A stretch of DNA of 39,121 bases from a virus: the IMG/VR virus record IMGVR_UViG_3300047457_001057, positions 1-39,121 of that record. One strand, 5' to 3'. The position numbers and the translations under genes were made by a program. The notes under the pieces are model-generated. The model saw only the letters and a program-made list of their open reading frames with translations, did not search any database and was not told the origin of the DNA. Below, piece after piece: positions 1-7,115 of the stretch (its first letter is position 1; each line of letters begins with the position of its first letter).

Positions 1-462
1 GAAATAGACTATGTATTTGTTGTAATAAGAAATTATCAAGATGTGGATTTTAGTACTTTCTATTCAACAATTCAAGCTCTTCCTAATTATGTAGACGATT
101 ATGATCATAAAGAATGTTGCGTAGTAGTATTTTCAGTTCCTAATGAGAGAAGAAAAGATTTTAACCTAGTAAAAAATGGTTTATATTCTCAAGTTAGTAC
201 TGATGGCAAAAGACTCATTTTAGCTAATAATTTTTTCAGCGGTAAAGTATTTACCTTGCCTTTGATTTTAAATAAGGCAGAAGTTTTGAAAAACAGCTGG
301 GAAGATAGGTTAACTTTTATAGGCAAAGATATTTATTCTCCTGCAGATTTAGGAGATCAAGAAGTTTGGCCTATACTAGATTATGATAAAGAAATATTAA
401 CTAGTGAGATTATAAAAGCAATCCATATTCAAAAAGATTTATTACCATCGGAGGAGTTTTAG
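1..462 (+). CDS. Conserved phage-type hypothetical protein, 5'-truncated by the window edge
   Basis: The frame is open from base 1 to a TAG stop at 460-462, giving 153 visible residues. No ATG lies near the edge, and the only candidate start in view is a GTG at 43, so the true start is probably upstream. The visible part is a small soluble mixed alpha/beta protein with no signal peptide, membrane segment or catalytic motif. A central stretch reading VPNERRKDFNLVKNGLYSQV resembles a short segment I associate with uncharacterised phage proteins (a charged helix followed by G-x-Y-S), but I cannot name the family. The stop codon lies inside the loop of the terminator hairpin at 447-476, so this is the last gene of its transcription unit. 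Function unknown. Confidence 0.7.
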   Translation, partial: EIDYVFVVIRNYQDVDFSTFYSTIQALPNYVDDYDHKECCVVVFSVPNERRKDFNLVKNGLYSQVSTDGKRLILANNFFSGKVFTLPLILNKAEVLKNSWEDRLTFIGKDIYSPADLGDQEVWPILDYDKEILTSEIIKAIHIQKDLLPSEEF

Positions 463-476
463 CTCCTCCGATTTTT
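447..476 (+). terminator. Rho-independent terminator with the stop codon of the preceding gene in its loop
   Basis: A perfect 10-bp stem pairs 447-456 (ATCGGAGGAG) with 463-472 (CTCCTCCGAT). The 6-base loop 457-462 contains the TAG stop of the first gene. A T-run follows at 472-476. The coding 3' end and the terminator are therefore the same sequence. Confidence 0.9.
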
Positions 477-543
477 ATCTACATAATAATTAGATTTTCT
501 AATGACAGGGAGGATTTATTCCTCCCTTTTTAAACTTTAACGT
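463..543 (+). other. 81-base intergenic region with tandem hairpins; no clear promoter
   Basis: This is the only sizeable intergenic gap on the + strand. It holds the right half of the first terminator, a small inverted repeat TTAGA/TCTAA (490-502) and the second terminator. I looked for a Bacteroidota-type promoter (TTTG, then TAnnTTTG about 20 bases later) and found no convincing match. The source of transcripts for the downstream cluster is therefore unclear: read-through, or a phage-specific promoter. Confidence 0.4.
507..531 (+). terminator. Second tandem terminator hairpin
   Basis: GGGAGGA (508-514) pairs with TCCTCCC (520-526) around the 5-base loop TTTAT, with a flanking A507-T527 pair and a T-run at 527-531. 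It lies 30 bases after the first terminator and 12 bases before the next start codon. It could be a back-up terminator or an attenuator in the leader of the next gene cluster. Confidence 0.8.
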
Positions 544-762
544 ATGGCAAAGACAGACAAAGAAAAGATCAAGGATCTTAAGAAAAAACTAAAAGCAGAA
601 AAAGCTGAGTATAAGTTTTTAATAGCTGCTTTTAAAAGAGTTGAACAAGAAAAGTATTATTATAAGCAAAGGTCTGAAACGCTTAGAAAAGAATTAATCA
701 AATGCAACGAGGAAAAGAATTCTGGGTTAATCAACTCGGAGAATCCTGGGCTACTGTTTTAA
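544..762 (+). CDS. Small lysine/glutamate-rich coiled-coil protein
   Basis: A 72-residue protein with an ATG start 13 bases after the second terminator. Residues 3-58 are almost entirely K, E, R and hydrophobics in a heptad-like pattern, predicting one long charged coiled coil. The last 14 residues are less charged. Its 3' end overlaps the next gene by 61 bases in another frame, which suggests translational coupling. There is no signal peptide or membrane segment. I do not recognise the family. The long overlap with a clear gene and the late start could mean that only the first part is functional, but the ATG and uninterrupted coiled coil favour a real gene. Confidence 0.65.
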   Translation: MAKTDKEKIKDLKKKLKAEKAEYKFLIAAFKRVEQEKYYYKQRSETLRKELIKCNEEKNSGLINSENPGLLF

Positions 763-1382
763 AGCCTGTACTAAAAACCGAAGAAATGGACAAGATTATA
801 AATGGTCTCGTATTTGACTATGCTTTTGTCCATATGTATCCTAAAGAAAAAAAGGATATATTTAGAGCATTCAGGCTTTGCCCGTTTGATAATCTTCGAG
901 CAGTAGTAATAGGTACAGAACCTGGGCCGTTTACAGGTACAGGGCCGTTGGCATTCGCTGATACATCTTCTATCCATACTAATGCTTCAGCTAGTAAAAT
1001 TCGTGAGTGTGTGGCTAATCATAAAAAAGAGTTGTATCTAGATTTTGACACAACTTTTGAACATTGGGCCAGTCAAGGTATTTTAATGCTAAATCGTAGT
1101 TTAACTTGTCGTAATGGAGAATCTAGAACACATAGAGAAGACTGGAAAAAATTCTTTGGCATGGTACTATATACTATTACTCTTTATAAACAAGGCACTA
1201 TATTTTTACTTTGGGGTAAAGAAGCTCAAAAATACTGTGATTTATTATCAAATGATCATCACGTATTTACTTGGGAACATCCTATGGCAGCTGATAAACA
1301 GTTTAGAAAATGGGAATGTCCAAATTTTGAACAAGTAGACTTATTATTAAAAACTCATGGAAGAGAGCCTTTTATTTGGTGA
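702..1382 (+). CDS. ung: Uracil-DNA glycosylase family 1 protein with an altered active-site motif
   Basis: This 226-residue protein has the length and motif order of family 1 uracil-DNA glycosylases, which remove uracil from DNA in base-excision repair. Visible motifs are the water-activating loop at 71-76 (GTEPGP, where the family has GQDPYH), LAFAD at 83-87 with the base-stacking Phe85, LNRSLT at 130-135 with the uracil-reading Asn131, LLWGKEAQ at 169-176, and the HP of the leucine-loop motif at 193-194 with the catalytic His kept. The catalytic Asp is replaced by Glu73, and the Tyr that excludes thymine is replaced by Gly75. Activity or specificity may be changed. The ATG at 702 lies inside the previous gene. 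The N-terminal SWATVLKPVL resembles the usual UDG start. UDG genes are common in crAss-like phage replication modules. Confidence 0.85.
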   Translation: MQRGKEFWVNQLGESWATVLKPVLKTEEMDKIINGLVFDYAFVHMYPKEKKDIFRAFRLCPFDNLRAVVIGTEPGPFTGTGPLAFADTSSIHTNASASKIRECVANHKKELYLDFDTTFEHWASQGILMLNRSLTCRNGESRTHREDWKKFFGMVLYTITLYKQGTIFLLWGKEAQKYCDLLSNDHHVFTWEHPMAADKQFRKWECPNFEQVDLLLKTHGREPFIW

Positions 1383-1722
1383 GTATTCTAAACATACTAG
1401 TAAGATATTTACAGAAAAAGATATTTTAGATATAAAAAATAGTTTACTTGCAGGAGTGCAAGTTAAAAAAATTGCTAAAAAATATTCTGTATGTTCTAGA
1501 GTAATAGATACTATTTTTAAAGAGTTTTTGTTGGATAAAAAAAATTTTTATCCTAGTACTCAATTAGGATCTAAAAATGAAGAATACTACACAGAAGAAG
1601 AGATGTTATCAGGTATAGATTACAGCTCTTATACTTGGGATAATTTAACAGAAGAAGAAAAACAATTTTATTTAAATTATGGTAAACAAAACAATAACAG
1701 AGATGATAGCTCACTGGAGTGA
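1357..1722 (+). CDS. Small helix-turn-helix protein, possible phage regulator
   Basis: A 121-residue protein whose ATG lies 26 bases before the end of the glycosylase gene. Residues 22-57 form a plausible tri-helical helix-turn-helix of the recombinase/sigma-region-4 type: an amphipathic helix, then AGVQVKKIAKKYSVCSRVID and a following helix ending in FKEFL. The C-terminal half is acidic and rich in Tyr, Glu and Asp, with no recognisable fold. The likely role is DNA binding or transcription control, but this rests only on the HTH pattern. Its last 44 bases overlap the MazG-like gene, continuing the overlapping layout of the cluster. Confidence 0.65.
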   Translation: MEESLLFGEYSKHTSKIFTEKDILDIKNSLLAGVQVKKIAKKYSVCSRVIDTIFKEFLLDKKNFYPSTQLGSKNEEYYTEEEMLSGIDYSSYTWDNLTEEEKQFYLNYGKQNNNRDDSSLE

Positions 1723-2122
1723 GGTATTTGGATTGCCGATTAAATCTGAATTAGCATTTCCTGATAATAAACGCGTAGATTTAGCACTTAAGCTTATTAG
1801 AGAAGAGTTGAAAGAAACAGAAGAAGCTATTGCATTTAAAGATCTTAAGTCTACTCAGGATGGTTTAGGTGATTTATTGTGGGTAACTATCAGAGCTATG
1901 ATGGAATTCGGAATAGACCCACAAGAAACAATTGAAAAGATCTATGAATCTAATATGTCTAAAGCAGATGTAAGTGAAGAAGATGCTATTATAACTTATA
2001 AAAAGTATATGGAGCAAGGTATACAGACATATTCCAAAGAAAGCAATGGTCTATTTATAACTTACCGCTTTGGAGATAATAAAGTATTAAAGAGCCACAA
2101 ATTTAAAGAACCAGAGTTATGA
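1679..2122 (+). CDS. MazG-like nucleotide pyrophosphohydrolase
   Basis: A 147-residue all-alpha protein resembling the MazG/HisE-type NTP pyrophosphohydrolase superfamily, whose members hydrolyse NTPs or dNTPs to monophosphate and pyrophosphate using Mg2+. The metal-binding signature is visible: EELKE at 42-46, then DGLGDLLW at 61-68, close to the usual EExxE...ExxD pattern but with Gly at the first Glu position of ExxD and an Asp just before it. The IYESNMSK at 88-95 matches the conserved Asn/Lys segment after the third helix. The ATG lies inside the previous gene (44-base overlap), and the end forms an ATGA junction with the next gene. In phages such enzymes are proposed to clean the nucleotide pool or lower (p)ppGpp. 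The substrate cannot be read from sequence. Confidence 0.8.
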   Translation: MVNKTITEMIAHWSEVFGLPIKSELAFPDNKRVDLALKLIREELKETEEAIAFKDLKSTQDGLGDLLWVTIRAMMEFGIDPQETIEKIYESNMSKADVSEEDAIITYKKYMEQGIQTYSKESNGLFITYRFGDNKVLKSHKFKEPEL

Positions 2123-2433
2123 CAGTAGGTAAGAAAGTAGTTTGTATTGACGATAGTATTAAACCAGGCAAAGAAGAGTTTGTAAAATATGCTTTTCCAT
2201 CGTGGATTAGAAAAGATCAAATCTATACGATAAGAGCTATAGTAGAGAATCAAGGTATAGTACCAGGAATGCTTTTAAAAGAAGTAGTGAATCCTAGTAT
2301 ATATATTCATTTAGTAAAAGCTTATCAAGAACCTGCGTTTAGATTAGATAGATTTAGAGAATTAGAAGATTCTGAACTAGAAGAAGATCTAGTAGAAGAA
2401 TTAAGTTTAGAACTTGAAGATTATGTGTATTGA
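2119..2433 (+). CDS. Conserved phage hypothetical protein, beta-rich N-terminus and acidic tail
   Basis: A 104-residue protein starting at the ATGA overlap with the MazG-like gene. The N-terminal part (VGKKVVCIDDSIKPG, then FPSWIRKDQIYTIRAI and a GMLLKEVVNP segment) reads as a small beta-barrel of the kind seen in many short Bacteroidota-phage proteins, ending with EPAFRLDRFREL. The last 25 residues are highly acidic (repeated Glu/Leu). There is no catalytic motif. The SH3-like appearance is an impression only. Function unknown. Confidence 0.7.
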   Translation: MTVGKKVVCIDDSIKPGKEEFVKYAFPSWIRKDQIYTIRAIVENQGIVPGMLLKEVVNPSIYIHLVKAYQEPAFRLDRFRELEDSELEEDLVEELSLELEDYVY

Positions 2434-2693
2434 TGAAAGAACGAGAATTTTTAATTGAAGCAGCAGGATTTTTCTTGTGTCTTGAAAATGGAGGATTGTC
2501 TATAGGAGATCAGTTAGATCTTTTAGAAGAAGTATGTAAAACAGGAAAACAAATACATCCGCCAGATGAGATAATTGTATGGGAACCTTTTGAATATTGG
2601 ATGGCAGATAGAATTTTAGAAGAGATTTATAATTTATCAGGTTTATTAGAAGCTATATATGAACGAGGAAAACAAGCAAGAGTTACTTCCTGA
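2433..2693 (+). CDS. Hypothetical protein, small acidic helical
   Basis: An 86-residue protein. I place the start at the ATG at 2433-2435, which forms a TGATG junction with the preceding stop; an in-frame TTG one codon upstream is less likely. The product is acidic, mostly helical, with one hydrophobic N-terminal stretch (FLIEAAGFFLCLE) that is too short and charged to be a membrane segment. I do not recognise the family. The last 35 bases overlap the next gene. Confidence 0.65.
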   Translation: MKEREFLIEAAGFFLCLENGGLSIGDQLDLLEEVCKTGKQIHPPDEIIVWEPFEYWMADRILEEIYNLSGLLEAIYERGKQARVTS

Positions 2694-3045
2694 AACAGTG
2701 ACTTATATAATATTACTTTCTGCTATGCAAGTAGTATTAAATTGTGCTTTAGAGCTACAAGGAACTATTTATGATCAAGGAAAAGTAAAGCAAAAGATTA
2801 GAGAAGCTATCAACCAAATGGTTAATCAAAATAGTAAAAACAGAGATAGAATCTGGGTAGCAGATGAAAAAAAAGCTGCTGATCTTATGTATGCTATTCA
2901 AAAAATAGGCGAACAAGTAGCTAAAGGTGATGGTCTTGCACTTATGCTTATTACAAAATTATCAAGAGAAGGTTTTGATCTCGCTAAATGCGTCATAACA
3001 GAGTTATCTGATGAAGAACTAGAGAAAAGAAGGGCGGAATTATAA
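2659..3045 (+). CDS. Hypothetical helical protein, last gene of the + strand cluster
   Basis: A 128-residue predicted all-helical protein. The N-terminal hydrophobic stretch (TYIILLSAMQVVLNCALEL, about residues 15-33) could be a buried helix or a single membrane segment; the following charged helices favour a soluble protein. The ATG lies inside the previous gene. The TAA stop is in the loop of the bidirectional terminator at 3030-3057, so transcription ends here. No catalytic motif was seen and the function is unknown. Confidence 0.7.
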   Translation: MNEENKQELLPETVTYIILLSAMQVVLNCALELQGTIYDQGKVKQKIREAINQMVNQNSKNRDRIWVADEKKAADLMYAIQKIGEQVAKGDGLALMLITKLSREGFDLAKCVITELSDEELEKRRAEL

Positions 3046-3057
3046 CCGCCCTTTTTT
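3030..3057. terminator. Bidirectional terminator between convergent gene blocks
   Basis: GGGCGG (3032-3037) pairs with CCGCCC (3046-3051) around an 8-base loop that contains the TAA stop of the + strand gene. Flanking A/T pairs extend the stem. A T6 run follows at 3052-3057, and an A-rich stretch (AAAAGAA) precedes the stem, so the hairpin can serve both strands. The - strand stop codon (3056-3058) overlaps the end of the T-run. Two convergent genes are therefore separated by only 10 bases and share one terminator. Confidence 0.9.
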
Positions 3058-6000
3058 AATCCATTACTTTATCTCCTGTTCTATATAGTCTAATTCCTTG
3101 CGCAGATCCAGGTAATAACTGGCCTGCATGTATTAACCATTTAGGTTGATCTTTAAAGGTTCCTGATTCAAAGACATCATCTTCAATGTTATCATTAAAC
3201 AAAGCCCCAATATCCCCTACTACACGGTGTACATCTTGTACTACTTGTGCCATAGGCACAGCAGTTTTTGTAAGCTTTTCAAACTCTAAAGGATTAGTAT
3301 AGAAGCCGATGTCTGTACGGAGTCTAATAGTTTGGTTCAGCAAAAAGTTAGTTACCATTTGTTCTTCATCATCGTCATCTCCTGCAAGAGCTTTTAAGAA
3401 AAGAGCCATTCCCATAAGTCCCAGCATTAAGTATAGCTCAGTCATGTTTTTGCGCATATTAGCTGCATCGACTGCTGAGAATTTTTTTTCAAATTCAGTA
3501 TTCTGAAACATTAGTTTTCTTGCAAGCTGCTTGAGGGTAAACAATGTATCTGATACTACACTTTCAGAAGTCTCCATACCTCCTAATCTACCTGCTACGT
3601 ATCCTATTCCTGCACCTAATGCAGTACCTACTCCTGGTAAAAACATTGTTCCTACAGCGGCACCAGTAGTTAATAACTGGCCTTTAGTGTAACTTCTGTA
3701 GCGACCTTTGCGTATGTAAGGTTCATCTAATCCATAAGATAAAGCATAATCAGGACTATCTCCTGGTTTTTCAAATCTATTTGCAAATCCTTCAAACATC
3801 CAAGTTCTAAACTGACTTAAAAGTCTGCCTGAAATAGTTTGTTTAACTTGTAAGGCATTATTGTAATCACCATGGTTCATTTCGATTATTCGTTTAATCT
3901 TTTGAATCATACGAATTTCGTCTACTTCAGTGGTAAATCCTTCTTTTAGTTTTCCTGTATTAGTATCATATGCGTCCCAAATAGTAACTGTTTTGCCTTC
4001 AGGATCTGTAGCTTTAAATCTTGGATTTCCATCTTTATCTTTATCCATCATTACGGCTACCATTATTGGAGCGTAGTTTAAGTATTCAGAACGTTCTTGT
4101 AAACTAAACGGTCCAAATCTTTTAAGCTTAGACATAGAAGATTTTTGAGACATGTCAAACATTTCTTTATTAGAAGTTTGTAACAAATCCCATTTATCCA
4201 TTAATGTTCTAATTTTAACAGCATTACTGTTAACTCCTTCCCAAGTATTAAAACTTAAATTTCTACCAATAGAATTAGTGACTAGCATATAAGCTTTTCG
4301 CAAACTTTCCATACTATAGTCTCTACCATCAGATGCTTGAATAAGATTAGAAATAACTCCAAAACCAATGTTAGAAAAAGCTGAAAAGAAGTTCCATCCT
4401 AGACCTTTAAGGGTCATATATTTTAGAGCAGTATCTCCGACACCAGACATTGTTCGGAAACCTCCTAAAGAATCTATCTGTGCTTGGATAAATTCTTTTG
4501 TTGCAGGATCTTCTTCGTTTTTAAGCAACTCTTCAAGTTCTTTCTTACGTGTCTCTTCGGCTTTAGTATAAAGCTTAGTTTTAGTAACCCCTTCTACTTT
4601 TCTTCCACCTACTCCATAAAAAGTAGAGTCCATGAAGAAATCAAATGTAGATTTTAGATTTGCTAGTCCTTCTTGCGTTACTAATTCGCCATCTTGAAAC
4701 TGCGGCTGCCCTTGTTTATTTGTTACTATTTCTTTACGAGCTTTAAGTTCTTGTTCTGCTAGTTTAATCTGCGGCTCTATAAAAGATTTATGTTTGTATG
4801 CTAAAACATTTAAAGAATAGGCTTTAAGAATTTTAGTAACATCCCAAGATTTTTGTTTTGACAAAGTATCTCTGGCTTGTTTTTTGAATTCACGTCGTTC
4901 TAATTCAGTAGCTGGTTTACCTGTACGTTGTTGATGCTCTATGCTCATTACTTTGACCATATCGCGAACTTTGTTTTCAGTATCTTCAATGTACTGGATC
5001 TGAATATTTTTCTCAATGTTTTTAGTATAAGGATCAATATCAGAGTAAACAGTAGTAGCAGAGTCTGTGGTAGTTTGAAGTTGCTTCATTTTATCCCAAA
5101 AAGGAATTACTCCCATCATTAAACCTTTCTCTTGGAAAATATCCATTAAGTTTTTTTCAATAGTAGGAAGTACTCCTACTCCGAGTAGTTCTTGTTTATG
5201 GGTAGGCAGCATATAACGGAGAGAGTTAAGGGTCTCCATCATAAAGCTGTGGTAGTTTAACAAATCTTCGTCAGCCTCTATTTTGGCAAAGTTTTTATCA
5301 TACCATTTTGTAGGTTTACCGTCAATTTCTTTTCTTGGTACTTGCTCTACATACTCTCTAATTCCTCTTGGAGAATAGAAAATATCTTTACCATTTACTC
5401 TTTCTTTAACGCGAGAAGCTGGATTTTCTGCCATATCCATTCCCCAATAAGGAGAATGTTCTTTTAACCAAATTTCAAATAAAGCATCTTTTTCGGTTTG
5501 TGATAGAGGCTGCAATTGCATACTGTCATAAATAGCTTCTCTTCTAATTTTAAAATCTTCAAGTTTCTTTTCTACACGTTTAATAAAATACTCATATCCT
5601 TTTTCTCCAAGATGATACTTAAGATCTGAGATATGTTTTGCTTTAGAGTTTTCGTCAAACTTAACTCTAGAATATAAAAACTTGTCAGGCATAGTGCCTC
5701 CTTCAAGAGCACTGTCTGCGAATAAAATCCGTGGATCAAAGGAAATAGTATTATTATTGACCCAATCAAAAAAGGCACTTACTTTGGTTTTATCTTTTTT
5801 TAGATCTCCTTTATTATCACGTTGTTTAAAAGCTTCGTATAATAATCTGTTACGAACTTCAAAAAATTCTGAGGAAAATCTATGCACAGCTCGACCTGTT
5901 TCCCGACCGTCTTCAGTAAGTTGCTTAAGAATGTCAAAGTTACCGCCTGCTTTTTTTAAAAATTTTTTACTCAGGTCATCTAATTTATTCCAGACTTCTT

Positions 6001-7111
6001 GTGCTTCTTGTTGAGCTTGAATATTTGCTCTTTCTACTGCAGCAAAAATTGCTTTAAGCATTGCATCATCATGACGAGATAGATTTAAAGTAAGTGCGCC
6101 GACTTTATTAATGTCTGCAAGAGCTTTAAAAATTTCTTCTTGAGTAAGCTTACCGTCTGTGTATTGTCTAACAAAATTGCTTACATAATCTTTACGAAGT
6201 TTACTAATTCTACCTTGTAAATCTTCAGCATCAGCTTTTAAAGCTCTAAATACTGATCTAATACTTTCTGTATTAAACTCATCTTCATCTAGAAATATAT
6301 GCTCATTGGCTTCAGTAGAAAAATCTCCAGCTTTAATCCAAAGATTTATAATTCTTTGTGCATAGTAGATATCATCATAGCTTACAGCAGCATTTGTTAG
6401 TAAAGCTTTTACTTCTTTTAATTGAGTTTTAGCAAAATCCGTAACATCTTCAAAAGCTTCTACATTTTGAGATCTAATTACTCGACCTTCTGCTTCATCA
6501 ACTAAACGTTGTAAACTTTCTAAACGAGTTATAATTTTTCTATACTCAGTAGGATCTTCAGTAGATCTTAGAGCTTGACGTTGTTTAATAATTTCAGTAT
6601 TGATTTTATCTAAACGTTTGCGCTCTGCTCTTGCAAGTTTATCTGGAGCAGTGTCAATTAAATCATCTGTTTCAAATAAATTAATTTGTTGAGAATTAGG
6701 ATTGCTACTAGGGGCATTTGGGTAAACTTGTCTAAAACCTACTTCATCAAAATCGTTAACAACATACAAAGGGTCACCTTTAGCAGCTTCCCTTTGACGT
6801 TGCCTTTCTAGATTGACTGGGAGATAGTTGTATTTTAAAGTGAGCTCAAAAGTATTTCCCCAAGCTCTTTTAAAAGTAAAGTAGTGAGAAGTACCGTTTT
6901 TCTGGTTATACTTTCTAAGTTTGCTGGCAATGCCTGCAAAATTTTCTACTTTAGATTTAAAACCTATTTCTTTTTTGATTTCAGTTACTGATTTTACATC
7001 AGGAATTTGATAACCATTTGCTATAAAAGCTAAGTTAGCCAGCGTTTCTCCCGTCTGACTAACTAAAGTTTTCCACTCTTTTGAGTTTTTATTTGCGCAT
7101 GCTGTCGCCAT
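3056..7111 (-). CDS. Giant virion/ejection-type protein with C-terminal membrane segments
   Basis: A 1351-residue protein, last in the structural operon, starting 4 bases after the stop of the RNA polymerase-helicase gene. The N-terminus has a short motif, NKNSKEWKTLVSQTGE, followed by a conserved-looking NGYQIP, which I associate with large phage virion proteins. The region from about 150 to 880 is long, charged and helical. Hydrophobic patches occur near 890-930. A glycine-zipper-like segment lies at about 1140-1185 (repeated GxxxG in AAVGTMFLPGVGTALGAGIG). A strong transmembrane helix at about 1224-1243 (LYLMLGLMGMALFLKALAG) is followed by the acidic run DDDDEE. No enzyme motif was seen. 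Position beside the polymerase genes and the late membrane-insertion segments suggest a protein ejected with the DNA that helps form a channel in the host membrane. This is inference. Confidence 0.75.
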   Translation of the reverse strand: MATACANKNSKEWKTLVSQTGETLANLAFIANGYQIPDVKSVTEIKKEIGFKSKVENFAGIASKLRKYNQKNGTSHYFTFKRAWGNTFELTLKYNYLPVNLERQRQREAAKGDPLYVVNDFDEVGFRQVYPNAPSSNPNSQQINLFETDDLIDTAPDKLARAERKRLDKINTEIIKQRQALRSTEDPTEYRKIITRLESLQRLVDEAEGRVIRSQNVEAFEDVTDFAKTQLKEVKALLTNAAVSYDDIYYAQRIINLWIKAGDFSTEANEHIFLDEDEFNTESIRSVFRALKADAEDLQGRISKLRKDYVSNFVRQYTDGKLTQEEIFKALADINKVGALTLNLSRHDDAMLKAIFAAVERANIQAQQEAQEVWNKLDDLSKKFLKKAGGNFDILKQLTEDGRETGRAVHRFSSEFFEVRNRLLYEAFKQRDNKGDLKKDKTKVSAFFDWVNNNTISFDPRILFADSALEGGTMPDKFLYSRVKFDENSKAKHISDLKYHLGEKGYEYFIKRVEKKLEDFKIRREAIYDSMQLQPLSQTEKDALFEIWLKEHSPYWGMDMAENPASRVKERVNGKDIFYSPRGIREYVEQVPRKEIDGKPTKWYDKNFAKIEADEDLLNYHSFMMETLNSLRYMLPTHKQELLGVGVLPTIEKNLMDIFQEKGLMMGVIPFWDKMKQLQTTTDSATTVYSDIDPYTKNIEKNIQIQYIEDTENKVRDMVKVMSIEHQQRTGKPATELERREFKKQARDTLSKQKSWDVTKILKAYSLNVLAYKHKSFIEPQIKLAEQELKARKEIVTNKQGQPQFQDGELVTQEGLANLKSTFDFFMDSTFYGVGGRKVEGVTKTKLYTKAEETRKKELEELLKNEEDPATKEFIQAQIDSLGGFRTMSGVGDTALKYMTLKGLGWNFFSAFSNIGFGVISNLIQASDGRDYSMESLRKAYMLVTNSIGRNLSFNTWEGVNSNAVKIRTLMDKWDLLQTSNKEMFDMSQKSSMSKLKRFGPFSLQERSEYLNYAPIMVAVMMDKDKDGNPRFKATDPEGKTVTIWDAYDTNTGKLKEGFTTEVDEIRMIQKIKRIIEMNHGDYNNALQVKQTISGRLLSQFRTWMFEGFANRFEKPGDSPDYALSYGLDEPYIRKGRYRSYTKGQLLTTGAAVGTMFLPGVGTALGAGIGYVAGRLGGMETSESVVSDTLFTLKQLARKLMFQNTEFEKKFSAVDAANMRKNMTELYLMLGLMGMALFLKALAGDDDDEEQMVTNFLLNQTIRLRTDIGFYTNPLEFEKLTKTAVPMAQVVQDVHRVVGDIGALFNDNIEDDVFESGTFKDQPKWLIHAGQLLPGSAQGIRLYRTGDKVMD

Positions 7112-7115
7112 AATC

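Noticed and set aside
771-977. A - strand open frame opposite the glycosylase gene
   Set aside because: It is a shadow of the conserved GTEPG region, with Cys/Arg-rich composition and no plausible start context.
1114-1338. An alternative + strand frame inside the glycosylase gene
   Set aside because: It overlaps conserved glycosylase motifs in another frame and has no supporting features of its own.
2430-2432. TTG start for the 86-residue protein
   Set aside because: An ATG one codon downstream forms the TGATG junction typical of this cluster.
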